Source: an uncultured Chlorobiaceae bacterium (lineage in GTDB: Bacteria; Bacteroidota; Chlorobiia; Chlorobiales; Chlorobiaceae). From it: a DNA stretch of 57,180 nucleotides. Below the pieces are notes generated by a model. It ran no database searches, was not told the DNA's origin, and saw nothing but the letters and a program-made list of their open reading frames with translations. Positions within the stretch are counted from its first letter, which is position 1, and each line of letters opens with the position of its first letter. The stretch lies in NCBI GenBank assembly GCA_903822595.1, contig CAIJPS010000081.1, forward strand, positions 1 to 57,180. The letters run 5' to 3'. Shown here in pieces: positions 26,467 through 34,848 of this stretch. The translations under genes were made by a program, and so were the position numbers.

Positions 26467-29400
26467 TCATGATTGCTGCACAGCGTTCTCTTTTTCCTTG
26501 CTGATGACCTCTTCGAGAAGATCCCCGGCTTCAACGATGACAGCGGCAGGGCCGGTAATGCGCTCTTGAAGGTGCTGAAAGGTCACAAAGAGCACCGGAA
26601 CCACAAAAATACCAAGCACCATACCAATAAACATACCTCCAATAGCCGCAGCACCGATGGAGTGGTTGCCCAGAGCAGCCGGTCCGGTCACAAACAGAAG
26701 TGGAAGCAATCCTGCAACAAAAGCAAGAGAGGTCATAAGAATCGGCCGGAGCCTCGCCTTCGCGCCTTCAATGGCTGCGGCTGACAGCGAACTTCCTGCA
26801 ACTCTCCGCTGCAGAGCAAACTCAACAATCAGAATGGCATTTTTCGCCAGAAGCCCGATAAGCATGATAACGGCAACCTGCACATAGATATTGTTCTCGA
26901 CCCCGGCAAGCTTAATACCGATAAACACTCCAAGCAGCCCTGTCGGGATGGAAAACATAACCGCAAGCGGAAGGAGATAGCTCTCGTAAAGTGCCGCAAG
27001 CAGAAAGTAGACAAAGACCACGGAGAGCAGGAAGATAAAGAGCAATCCGCCCGTGGATTCAAGTTCCTCACGGCTCTGCCCTTTCCAGTCGTATGTATAG
27101 CCCACCGGAAGAGAGGTTTTGGATATCTCTTCAACGGCTTTGATGGCCTGACCGGTACTGAAACCAGGCTTAACCGTCGCATTGACGGAAACGGCATTGA
27201 ACATGTTGAAATGGTCAACCGATTCGGTTCCATAAACCCGTTTCAGGGTAATAATTGAAGAGACCGGTACCATGCTGCCGCCGGAGTTTTTAACAAAGAT
27301 ACCGTTCAGTGATGCCGGTTCAGAGCGCTCCCCCGGCTCTGCCTGCATCACTACCCGGTAGTATTTGCCAAAACGGTTGAAATCAGAGGCCTGCATGCTA
27401 CCGTAGTAAGCCTGCAATACAGTCAGAAGTTCCTTGACATTGACCCCGAGTTGGCCAGCCTTGATATTATCCACGACCAGTTCATATTGAGGATTGGTTG
27501 CCTTGAAGGTGGTAAAAGCAAAACCGATTTCCGGGCGTTTCATCAGTTCACCGATAAAACCCTGCGTCACATTACCCAGTTTATCGAGCGGGCCTCCACT
27601 TCGATCCTGCACCACAAACTCAAGACCGCTGACAGTACTAAAACCGGGAACCGTCGGCTGTGCAAGCGCAAAGAACGAGCCCTCCCTGCCGGAAAGGTTC
27701 CGGGTGATCGTGGCAAGAACCTTCTTGATATTGCCGTCAGGCCCGCGCTCCTTGGTATCTTTGAGTTGCAGGAAAAGAAGACCCGATGAGGGTGAGGAAC
27801 TTCTTGAAAGCACATTGATACCCGATATTGAGAGCACTTTCTGCACTGCCGGCAAGATGCGCAACGTTACAGCAGCCTTGTCCATGACGGCCTGAGTTCG
27901 CGCAAAGGACGCGCCCGGCGGCAGAGAAACAGAAACAATCACAAAGCCGTTATCCTCATCGGGGATGAATCCGGTAGGTGTTACCTTGAACATCCAGAAA
28001 GAGACGCCGACCATGAGAGCAAGAAAGCTAAATGTGATACGCTTGTTGCGGATCAGATAGACAAGAGATCCAAGATATTTGCGTTTCAAAAACTCGAACC
28101 CGGTGTTGAATCCGGTAAAAAAACGATGACCGAACCCACCAAACTTGTGCAGCCTGCCGTGTTTTCCGCTGCCATCCGCATCATGAAGATTGGTGAGAAA
28201 AAGGGCACAAAGTGCAGGGCTCAAGGTAAGAGCGTTGACCGCCGATATCAGAATAGCTATGGCAAGAGTGAAGGCAAACTGGCGGTAGAAAACACCTGTC
28301 GAGCCTTCAAGAAAGCCGACCGGCAGAAAAACCGAAGCCATCACAAGCGTAATGGTAACGATCGCAGTGGTAATCTCCCGCATGGCTGAAACGGTAGCCA
28401 CCTTGGCCGGATAGTTTTTCCGCTCCATTTTGGCATGAACGGCCTCAACCACCACAATGGCATCGTCAACAACAATACCGATGGCGAGCACCAGCCCGAA
28501 GAGGGTCAGCACGTTGATGGAAAAGCCAAACAGATTCATAAAGAAAAAGGTGCCGATAATGGCAACCGGGACGGCTATGGCTGGAATAATGGTGGAACGA
28601 AAATCCTGGAGAAAGAGAAAAACAACAAGAAAAACCAGAAGAAAAGCCTCGATCAGGGTGTGCTCAACCTGAATAATCGATTCATCGACAACCTTTTTGG
28701 AACTGAAAGGAATCGAATAGCTTATGCCTGCCGGAAAAGTGCCGGAAGCCTTCTCAAGCACCTTGCGCAAACCCGTTTCAACCTTGTTGGCGTTTGAGCC
28801 TGGCGCCTGATAGACAGCAAGCACAACCCCCGGTTCTCCATTTGCCTTGGTATCGACCGTATAGCGGTATGCACCAAACTCGACACGGGCGATATCGCCA
28901 AGTTTAAGCAGCGAACCGTCCGGATTGGTACGAATCACGATATCTTCATAGTCACGGGGAAAGGCATTCTTCCCTTTATATTTCATGACATACTGCATCG
29001 CTTCCGTGCTGTTCTCGCCAAACGAGCCCGGTGCAGCCTCAAGGTTCTGGCTCTGAATGGCCGCCGATACTTCCTGCGGTGTCACCTTATAGGCTACCAT
29101 CTGCTGCGGTCGCAACCAGATACGCATGGCATAATCCATGTTACCGTAGACCGAAACCTGCCCTACACCGGGAACCCTTGCCAGATCGTCGACAATATTG
29201 ATTTTGGCATAGTTCTGCAGGAATACCTGATCATACGCTTTGGAACTGCTCGATAGATTGATCAGCATGATCTGGCTGTTCTGACGCTTGACGGTCGAAA
29301 CACCGATCTGGTTGACCTCTGCAGGGAGCCTGCTTGCAGCCTGCGCGACCCGGTTCTGCACGTTGACGGCAGCCTGATCGGGATTGGTACCCTGCTTGAA

Positions 29401-29679
29401 AAAGACCGCAATGGAGAGCGAACCGTCATTGGCCGAAGTCGAGGTCATGTAGGTCATGTTTTCAACCCCGTTGATCGCCTCCTCAAGCGGAGGAGCAACA
29501 GAACGGCCAACCGTCTCAGCACTGGCACCAGGATAACTTGCCGACACCGACACGCTCGGAGGCGCAATATCAGGAAACCGGGTAATCGAAAGCTGGTTGA
29601 TACCGACAACACCGAGGATAACCAGAATAATCGATATGACGGTAGCAAGAACAGGCCTTGATATAAAACGTTCAAACAT
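26467..29679 (-). CDS. RND multidrug efflux pump, HAE1 family
   Basis: A 1070-residue inner-membrane proton/drug antiporter of AcrB/MexB type. It starts MFERFISRPVLATVISIIL, has RFPDIAPPSVSVSASYPGA, the proton-relay aspartate pair in VLAIGIVVDDAIVVVEAV, and the repeat in the second half (SYLLPLAVMFSIPTGLLG). Twelve membrane helices and two large periplasmic loops fit the family size. The order adaptor-pump-channel is complete in one operon. The substrate range cannot be predicted; the general HAE1 group exports hydrophobic and amphiphilic compounds. Confidence 0.95.
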   Translation of the reverse strand: MFERFISRPVLATVISIILVILGVVGINQLSITRFPDIAPPSVSVSASYPGASAETVGRSVAPPLEEAINGVENMTYMTSTSANDGSLSIAVFFKQGTNPDQAAVNVQNRVAQAASRLPAEVNQIGVSTVKRQNSQIMLINLSSSSKAYDQVFLQNYAKINIVDDLARVPGVGQVSVYGNMDYAMRIWLRPQQMVAYKVTPQEVSAAIQSQNLEAAPGSFGENSTEAMQYVMKYKGKNAFPRDYEDIVIRTNPDGSLLKLGDIARVEFGAYRYTVDTKANGEPGVVLAVYQAPGSNANKVETGLRKVLEKASGTFPAGISYSIPFSSKKVVDESIIQVEHTLIEAFLLVFLVVFLFLQDFRSTIIPAIAVPVAIIGTFFFMNLFGFSINVLTLFGLVLAIGIVVDDAIVVVEAVHAKMERKNYPAKVATVSAMREITTAIVTITLVMASVFLPVGFLEGSTGVFYRQFAFTLAIAILISAVNALTLSPALCALFLTNLHDADGSGKHGRLHKFGGFGHRFFTGFNTGFEFLKRKYLGSLVYLIRNKRITFSFLALMVGVSFWMFKVTPTGFIPDEDNGFVIVSVSLPPGASFARTQAVMDKAAVTLRILPAVQKVLSISGINVLSRSSSPSSGLLFLQLKDTKERGPDGNIKKVLATITRNLSGREGSFFALAQPTVPGFSTVSGLEFVVQDRSGGPLDKLGNVTQGFIGELMKRPEIGFAFTTFKATNPQYELVVDNIKAGQLGVNVKELLTVLQAYYGSMQASDFNRFGKYYRVVMQAEPGERSEPASLNGIFVKNSGGSMVPVSSIITLKRVYGTESVDHFNMFNAVSVNATVKPGFSTGQAIKAVEEISKTSLPVGYTYDWKGQSREELESTGGLLFIFLLSVVFVYFLLAALYESYLLPLAVMFSIPTGLLGVFIGIKLAGVENNIYVQVAVIMLIGLLAKNAILIVEFALQRRVAGSSLSAAAIEGAKARLRPILMTSLAFVAGLLPLLFVTGPAALGNHSIGAAAIGGMFIGMVLGIFVVPVLFVTFQHLQERITGPAAVIVEAGDLLEEVISKEKENAVQQS

Positions 29680-29733
29680 GAAGAGATAGGTTCGGCGCCT
29701 TCAGCCCGTTACGGAAAAATCCTCTATTCATTC

Positions 29734-30912
29734 TCACTTCTGACCCTCCTTTACAGGCGGAACACTCTTGACCGGCTTGATAACCGTGCCATCCGGCAGT
29801 TTTTCGGTTCCCGCAGTGACGATAATATCCCCCGGTTTCAGACCGGAACTCACGATATAATTGTTACCACTCTTACCTGCAACCATAATCACCTGCTTGT
29901 TCACCTTATTGTTTTTACCAAGAAGGAAAACAAAAACCTTGTCCTGCAACTCAACCGTTGCAGCCTGCGGCACCAGCAGCACATTATGGTACAATGATTC
30001 CATAACGACCTGTCCGGTATTGCCGGAACGCAACAGCCCCCCTGGATTGGGGAAAACCGCCCTTATCCTGACCGAACCGGTTGCCGGGTCAAACTGACCG
30101 CTTATGGTACCAATCGTTCCTTTTTCAGCGAAAAGGCTCCCATCTGCCATGATCAGTGAAACTGGAGCGACACGCCTCACCTTGTCCTGTAAGGTTGCAC
30201 CGTCATACTGATTGCGGAACCGCATAAAATCTCTTTCGCTCATGCTGAAATAGGCATAAATCTCGCTGACATCACTGAGCAACGTCAACCAGTTACTCTG
30301 GTTTTTGCTGACCAGACTCCCTATCCGTAACGGAATTTTTCCGATATATCCGCTTACCGGAGCCTTGATGGTGCAATAATCAAGATTGACAAAGGCGGAA
30401 CGAGCAGCAGCTCTCAACTGCTCCACCGCAGCCATGGCCGCCTGACGGTTTGCCTTGGCGGTTTTAAGCTGAATATCAGAGATCACGTTATTCTGTACAA
30501 GTGGAACAAGTTTCTCCTCGTTGAGCTTTGCAACAACAAGCGATGCTTCAGCGGCATGTTGAGCTGCCAGTGCACTGTTGTACTGCTCACGATAGACCCG
30601 ATCATCGATTTTAAAAAGCGGTTGACCCGATTTAACAAAGGCTCCCTCATCGACATAGATTGCACTCAGGGTGCCGTCAACCTGCGGGCGAATTTCCACA
30701 TTGACTTTTCCTTCAAGAAGAGAGGAATATTCTGTGCTAACCTTTGCATCTCCAGCAGTGACCTTCATCACCGGCAAGGTGGGCACTCCCTTCTTCTCGC
30801 CATCTTTACCTCCGTTTCCCGATCCGCAACCGGAAAAGAGGATCGGTATGCAGATGCCAATAACTACTACCGTATCACGGAAGACCCTTTTTATTGAATA
30901 GTTGTTCATCAT
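29734..30912 (-). CDS. RND efflux periplasmic adaptor (membrane fusion protein), lipoprotein
   Basis: First gene of the efflux operon. The 392-residue adaptor has a lipoprotein signal ending LFSGCGSG (cysteine near residue 29), the lipoyl half-motifs VRPQVDGTLSAIYVDEGAFV-like around residue 80 and CTIKAPVSGYIGKI around 180, with an alpha-hairpin between them, then the beta-barrel domain. It links the pump to the outer-membrane channel. No regulator gene is adjacent and no obvious operator is seen in the 40 bases upstream, so control of the pump must lie elsewhere. Confidence 0.93.
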   Translation of the reverse strand: MMNNYSIKRVFRDTVVVIGICIPILFSGCGSGNGGKDGEKKGVPTLPVMKVTAGDAKVSTEYSSLLEGKVNVEIRPQVDGTLSAIYVDEGAFVKSGQPLFKIDDRVYREQYNSALAAQHAAEASLVVAKLNEEKLVPLVQNNVISDIQLKTAKANRQAAMAAVEQLRAAARSAFVNLDYCTIKAPVSGYIGKIPLRIGSLVSKNQSNWLTLLSDVSEIYAYFSMSERDFMRFRNQYDGATLQDKVRRVAPVSLIMADGSLFAEKGTIGTISGQFDPATGSVRIRAVFPNPGGLLRSGNTGQVVMESLYHNVLLVPQAATVELQDKVFVFLLGKNNKVNKQVIMVAGKSGNNYIVSSGLKPGDIIVTAGTEKLPDGTVIKPVKSVPPVKEGQK

Positions 30913-30955
30913 CTCATTTTAATTATCTGCTGAACCAGCCAAAACCGCAACCAGC

Positions 30956-31537
30956 TCATCCCTCTTTAATAACCGCAGCGTACGACTCATGAAACTGACC
31001 GCCATTATACTGCTCAGAACCTTGAAAATCTTGGTGAAATATGCCATTTTTAAATTTATAACCTAATCCTGCCCGTTCAAGCTTCAGCAGCGCCTTCTTC
31101 AACTTGAGACCACCACGATAGCCGGTAAGTGCTCCATTACTGCCGATAACCCGATGACAGGGAATAAAAATCGGCACAGGATTTCTGTTGTTCGCCATTC
31201 CCACCGCCCTGGCCGCAAAAGGATTCCCCGCAGCAACAGCCACATCACGGTATGTGAGAGTTGTTCCATAAGGAATCGTGCAGAGAATTTGCCAGACACG
31301 CTGCATAAAGGGCGTCCCCAAAGGGGCTAATGGCACTGAAAACACTTTCAGCCTCCCGCAAAGATAAGCATCAATCTGTCGGAAAGCCTCCCTGATAAGC
31401 TCCGTTTCACCAATTTCGGCTTGCTGGGGAACGGTCTCAGATTCAAAACAAAGATAAGTTATAGCGTCACCGCACTGCGCTATTCCGACTCTGCCGACTA
31501 TGGTCTGCTGAAAAGAGATGACCATGCGATTATGCAC
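30956..31537 (-). CDS. ogt: Methylated-DNA-protein-cysteine methyltransferase
   Basis: This 193-residue DNA-repair protein takes the alkyl group from O6-alkylguanine onto its own cysteine. The active site IPCHRVIGSNGALTGYRGG is complete, and GTTLTYRDVAVAAGNPFAARAVG is the DNA-binding helix-turn-helix. The N-terminal domain is of the Ogt type. Its ATG overlaps the end of the upstream membrane-protein gene by 8 bases, so the two are coupled. Confidence 0.93.
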   Translation of the reverse strand: MHNRMVISFQQTIVGRVGIAQCGDAITYLCFESETVPQQAEIGETELIREAFRQIDAYLCGRLKVFSVPLAPLGTPFMQRVWQILCTIPYGTTLTYRDVAVAAGNPFAARAVGMANNRNPVPIFIPCHRVIGSNGALTGYRGGLKLKKALLKLERAGLGYKFKNGIFHQDFQGSEQYNGGQFHESYAAVIKEG

Positions 31538-32417
31538 TCTCTTTCGTTAATGCGTCAGGTGAGGATTTGACTGAGTTTGTTTTTTTGAACCCGTTATAGG
31601 CAAAGGTAATACCAATTGCAAAAACCATGGCTCCAATACCGAGAAGAACATTAAAAAACGGGGGAGCCGTCAAGGCAAGCCTGACCACCACTGTGGCAAC
31701 AGCAAAGCCGGAGTTACGAAAAAGAATTTCATAGCTTGAACTATAGCGGAGAGATACCAGCACCAGAAGCACATCACTGAAGACAAGAGCAGTATAAAAT
31801 ATGGCAAAAAAGTCATATATCGGTCGGTCTGACAGATATAATGATGCATCAGCAATGCCTATTCCGATAAAGATAAGCAGAAGAAAAAGCGATACAAGCT
31901 TTTTTGATGCAATAAAGTCTGCTGTCGTAACCGAGCTTTGTGTAATGACTCGATGTTGCTGAAGTTTGTAATAAAGACCAAGCAGGAGAAAAATCAGGAG
32001 CCCGCCTCCAGCATTGGAAAGAATGTGCAGTACAGGCTTTGATGTCTCCACCCACACCAGCGGCTCATTAAAGTAGATAAATTCCTCAAAAGATTGCCGA
32101 AGCAGTATGAGTGACAGAATTTCGAACTGCTTGCCAACCGAATCTGAAACCGAGTTCGCAAGACTGAAAACCAATCCGATAACTTCCAGACCAAGCAACA
32201 TGGAAAACGCAATATTGATAGCATAATAGTGGCTTGATGGCACTACTGCTGCAAGTTCTGCAGGCAGCCATCCCTGACGGCAAAGCTCGATCAGGGCAAG
32301 AGCGACGAGAAACGTAATGATTAAAACATTTGCAGCCATTCGCTTCGTCCGCTTATGCTCCCAAAAATGCTCCAAAGCATCAAAAAGGAGGTCAACCCTG
32401 CCGAGTAATAATGTCAT
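31530..32417 (-). CDS. Polytopic membrane protein, unknown
   Basis: A 295-residue protein with about seven hydrophobic segments and a basic C-terminal tail. It starts with a polar, charged stretch (LFDALEHFWEHKRTKRM) before the first helix. The region NSVSDSVGKQFEILSLILLR between helices 2 and 3 is conserved-looking and charged. I do not recognise a family. The ATG follows an AGGAAC ribosome site. The stop overlaps the ogt start by 8 bases, and a second small membrane protein gene lies 138 bases upstream on the same strand. Confidence 0.8.
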   Translation of the reverse strand: MTLLLGRVDLLFDALEHFWEHKRTKRMAANVLIITFLVALALIELCRQGWLPAELAAVVPSSHYYAINIAFSMLLGLEVIGLVFSLANSVSDSVGKQFEILSLILLRQSFEEFIYFNEPLVWVETSKPVLHILSNAGGGLLIFLLLGLYYKLQQHRVITQSSVTTADFIASKKLVSLFLLLIFIGIGIADASLYLSDRPIYDFFAIFYTALVFSDVLLVLVSLRYSSSYEILFRNSGFAVATVVVRLALTAPPFFNVLLGIGAMVFAIGITFAYNGFKKTNSVKSSPDALTKESA

Positions 32418-32555
32418 AACGTGTTCCTGTGTTGGAATGAGAATTATTCATCTGCGTTTACCCGGCAATATCGTTAACAAGCCCACCCCCCGAACAGTTG
32501 CTGTAATGACTATCACATGCACCCGTCTCCTGATAAGAGCTGAATTTAAAGGAAA

Positions 32556-32876
32556 TTATTCCAGAACGATTCTGCGACGATCGATTAACCAAGTGATAAG
32601 TGCTGCCATACCAGCAACAAACATCGCCACAGGTGGTTCAAACCAAATCATCACAATACCCGCTGAAATCTGATATGAGGAACAATAATCGGCAACGAAA
32701 CCAAGAATCATGGAGCTTGGAATTGATGCGAGTAAAGTATACTTGAACACAAAAAGCGTTGGATTTGACATCTTTCCTGAATACAGCGCATAAACTGACA
32801 GGCCAAAAGCAATAATGACTGGTACCCCAAACCAGGCAATAGTGACAAGAGTGTCGGAAGGTGAAGAGACCGTCAT
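32556..32876 (-). CDS. Small three-helix membrane protein, unknown
   Basis: From the ATG at 32876 the protein has 106 residues and three hydrophobic segments: around TIAWFGVPVIIAFGLSVYAL, YTLLASIPSSMILGFVADY and PPVAMFVAGMAALITWL. It ends in a basic tail (IDRRRIVLE). A TTG 16 codons upstream (32924) is an alternative start; neither has a clear ribosome site. No family is recognised. It may be functionally tied to the larger membrane protein downstream, since both are on the same strand and both look like inner-membrane components. Confidence 0.65.
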   Translation of the reverse strand: MTVSSPSDTLVTIAWFGVPVIIAFGLSVYALYSGKMSNPTLFVFKYTLLASIPSSMILGFVADYCSSYQISAGIVMIWFEPPVAMFVAGMAALITWLIDRRRIVLE

Positions 32877-33115
32877 ATGCTGCACGTTGCTATCGTTTAA
32901 AATAATAAGAACATATCCGCACAATTATGCAAACCTGCCCGATGAGTTTACCGAAAATGGACTAAAGAAAAAGTTAAATAACTTAACATTTAAAAAAGGT
33001 AAAGAATTTGTTACAAACGTATCCTTGCCAAAAATGTTCAAGATGCAACCTCTATGCCATAAATCAGGTTTATGTTCTCGTCACGCTTTTGCAAGGAAAA
33101 TAACGCGTTTTACCC

Positions 33116-33844
33116 ATGTCGTTCTATTCTGAATTCGCCTCGTATTACGAAGAGGTTTTTCCTTTCAGAGATGAAGTCTATGCTTTTCTCAGGCAATATG
33201 CAGGTGCTCCAGGCGGGCGGGTGCTTGACATTGGGTGCGGCCCAGGGCATTACTGCGGAAGGTTTGTGCAGGACGGCTTCATGTCCGTTGGCATTGATCT
33301 TGACAGCCAGATGATCGCCTCGGCTGTTCAAAAGTATCCCGAAGCATCATTTCGCTCTATGGATATGAGTGATATCGGAATAATCCAGGAAAAGTTCAGG
33401 ATGGTATTTTCAATCGGAAACGTCCTTGCCCATCTCCCTCGACCTGCACTGAAAACCTTTGTTCATGATGTTTTTTCACTCCTTGAACCGGGAGGATTCT
33501 GGGTTTTTCAGGTCATTAACTGGGACAGCCTGCTTTTATTGAAAGAGTACACGTTTCCACTGAAAGTGCTTCATGATGGGCAGCTCATCTTTCATCGTCA
33601 CTATTCCTCGGTTTCAGAGGATTCTGTCCGCTTTTCTTCTCTGCTGAAGTCAGGAGACGAAACAGTTTTTAACGCTGATGTCATGCTCTTTCCAGTACGG
33701 TACGAGGCATATTGCGCAATCCATGAAGAGGCTGGATTTACCAGGGAGAACTGTTACAGTGATTTCAGGAAAGCTTCTTTCTGGAACAAGTCGGGCTCCG
33801 CATTGGTGTTTGTTTTCCATACTACGGGCTCAGACCAATCCTGA
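33116..33844 (+). CDS. Class I SAM-dependent methyltransferase
   Basis: A 242-residue cytoplasmic methyltransferase. Motif I GRVLDIGCGPGHYCGRF is near residue 34, the acidic ribose-binding GIDLDSQMI follows, then SMDMSDI and LLEPGGFWVFQVINWD (motif III). The rest is an unclassified substrate domain, so the acceptor could be a small molecule or a lipid. It opens a plus-strand pair with the next unknown gene. Confidence 0.85.
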   Translation: MSFYSEFASYYEEVFPFRDEVYAFLRQYAGAPGGRVLDIGCGPGHYCGRFVQDGFMSVGIDLDSQMIASAVQKYPEASFRSMDMSDIGIIQEKFRMVFSIGNVLAHLPRPALKTFVHDVFSLLEPGGFWVFQVINWDSLLLLKEYTFPLKVLHDGQLIFHRHYSSVSEDSVRFSSLLKSGDETVFNADVMLFPVRYEAYCAIHEEAGFTRENCYSDFRKASFWNKSGSALVFVFHTTGSDQS

Positions 33845-33911
33845 CTTGAGGGGTAAGCATTTAACTGAAAAAGAATAGCGTAAAACATCTACAACCATAC
33901 GACCCATAACG

Positions 33912-34265
33912 ATGACACTCATTTTTGTCTACAACACCGACAGCAACCCGATCAGTAGTCTCATAGACTTGGGACAGAAGATTTTGAGCCCTGAAACCTA
34001 CAGTTGCAGTCTCTGCAAACTGACCCACGGACCATTCACTGAAAAGGAGGCATGGAAAGCGTTCCGCATCTCAATAGGGGTTCCCGTGGAATTCCTGCAC
34101 CGGGACGAATTCGAGAAAAAATATAACCAGCACTTCCAGTACCCCATTATCCTTGATAAGAACACCTGTTTTGATGTCGTGCTGACAAAAAAGGAGCTTG
34201 ACGACCTGGCCAACCTTGATGCACTCATCGCCGCGGTAAAACAACACCTTCCAGCAAAGGAGTGA
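33912..34265 (+). CDS. Conserved small protein with a CxxC motif, unknown
   Basis: A 117-residue soluble protein. It begins MTLIFVYNTDSNPISSLIDL and has CSLCKLTHGPFTEK near residue 36, a possible redox or metal pair, then VPVEFLHRDEFEKKY and a C-terminal helix with KELDDLANLDALI. I recall similar short proteins with the CxLCKLTHG motif but no assigned function. It lies 67 bases after the methyltransferase gene on the same strand. Confidence 0.75.
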   Translation: MTLIFVYNTDSNPISSLIDLGQKILSPETYSCSLCKLTHGPFTEKEAWKAFRISIGVPVEFLHRDEFEKKYNQHFQYPIILDKNTCFDVVLTKKELDDLANLDALIAAVKQHLPAKE

Positions 34266-34313
34266 GAATTGTCGATCAACAACCAGGTCAGGATAGAAAC
34301 GAGAAAACAGCAT

Positions 34314-34688
34314 TCATGACTTCCTGCTGAACAGTCGTGACAGCAATGATCCGGTTGTTTTTTTTTGCGTTCCTTTGACCGGAAGCCCTTCCGCAGCCCA
34401 GAAAACAATCCCGGACTGCATGTGGACTGCTTTACTGTAACCATGGTTCACCAGAAAACGGCTTGCCATTATACTGCGACTACCACTATGACATGCAATA
34501 ATTACCTGACGGTCAGCGGGTATTTCCTTGTACCGGGTTTCAAGTTGGCGTAAAGGAATCAGCATGATTTCGGGAACATCGAATGATTTTCTGTCTACTT
34601 CACCCGGTTCGCGGACATCGACAAGCAATGCACCGTTTTTAATCATTGCAAAGGCTTTGGCGGGAGTTACTTCACGCGTATTCTTCAT
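34314..34688 (-). CDS. Rhodanese-like sulfurtransferase
   Basis: A 124-residue single-domain rhodanese. The active-site cysteine lies in IIACHSGSRSI, a CxxGxR-type loop that carries a persulfide. VDVREPGEVDRKSF is the other conserved block. No signal peptide, so it is cytoplasmic. Green sulfur bacteria handle sulfane sulfur from sulfide oxidation, which makes such enzymes useful. A palindrome of CsoR/CstR type sits about 95 bases upstream, in its promoter region, suggesting control by persulfide or metal. Confidence 0.9.
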   Translation of the reverse strand: MKNTREVTPAKAFAMIKNGALLVDVREPGEVDRKSFDVPEIMLIPLRQLETRYKEIPADRQVIIACHSGSRSIMASRFLVNHGYSKAVHMQSGIVFWAAEGLPVKGTQKKTTGSLLSRLFSRKS

Positions 34689-34780
34689 AGTATATCTATT
34701 ACCTGCTTAATAATTTATTCAGTTCAGTCAGCTCGGGTAAACCTCACTTGCATCCTGAACAGGAGAATCGAAACAATACT

Positions 34781-34799
34781 TATACCCCGTATAGGTATA
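34781..34799 (-). promoter_or_regulatory. CsoR/CstR-like palindromic operator upstream of rhodanese
   Basis: TATACCCCGTATAGGTATA is an inverted repeat (TATACC-7-GGTATA). It resembles the ATACCCC-type boxes bound by CsoR-family repressors, including the persulfide sensor CstR. Read on the minus strand, a TTGCAA element lies about 17 bases before a TATA-rich stretch inside the palindrome, so a bound repressor would block a promoter for the rhodanese gene. No CsoR-family gene is in the window. Confidence 0.55.
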
Positions 34800-34848
34800 C
34801 ATATATTACAAAATATTGCAACAAAAATGAATCGATTTTCTGTTGAAC

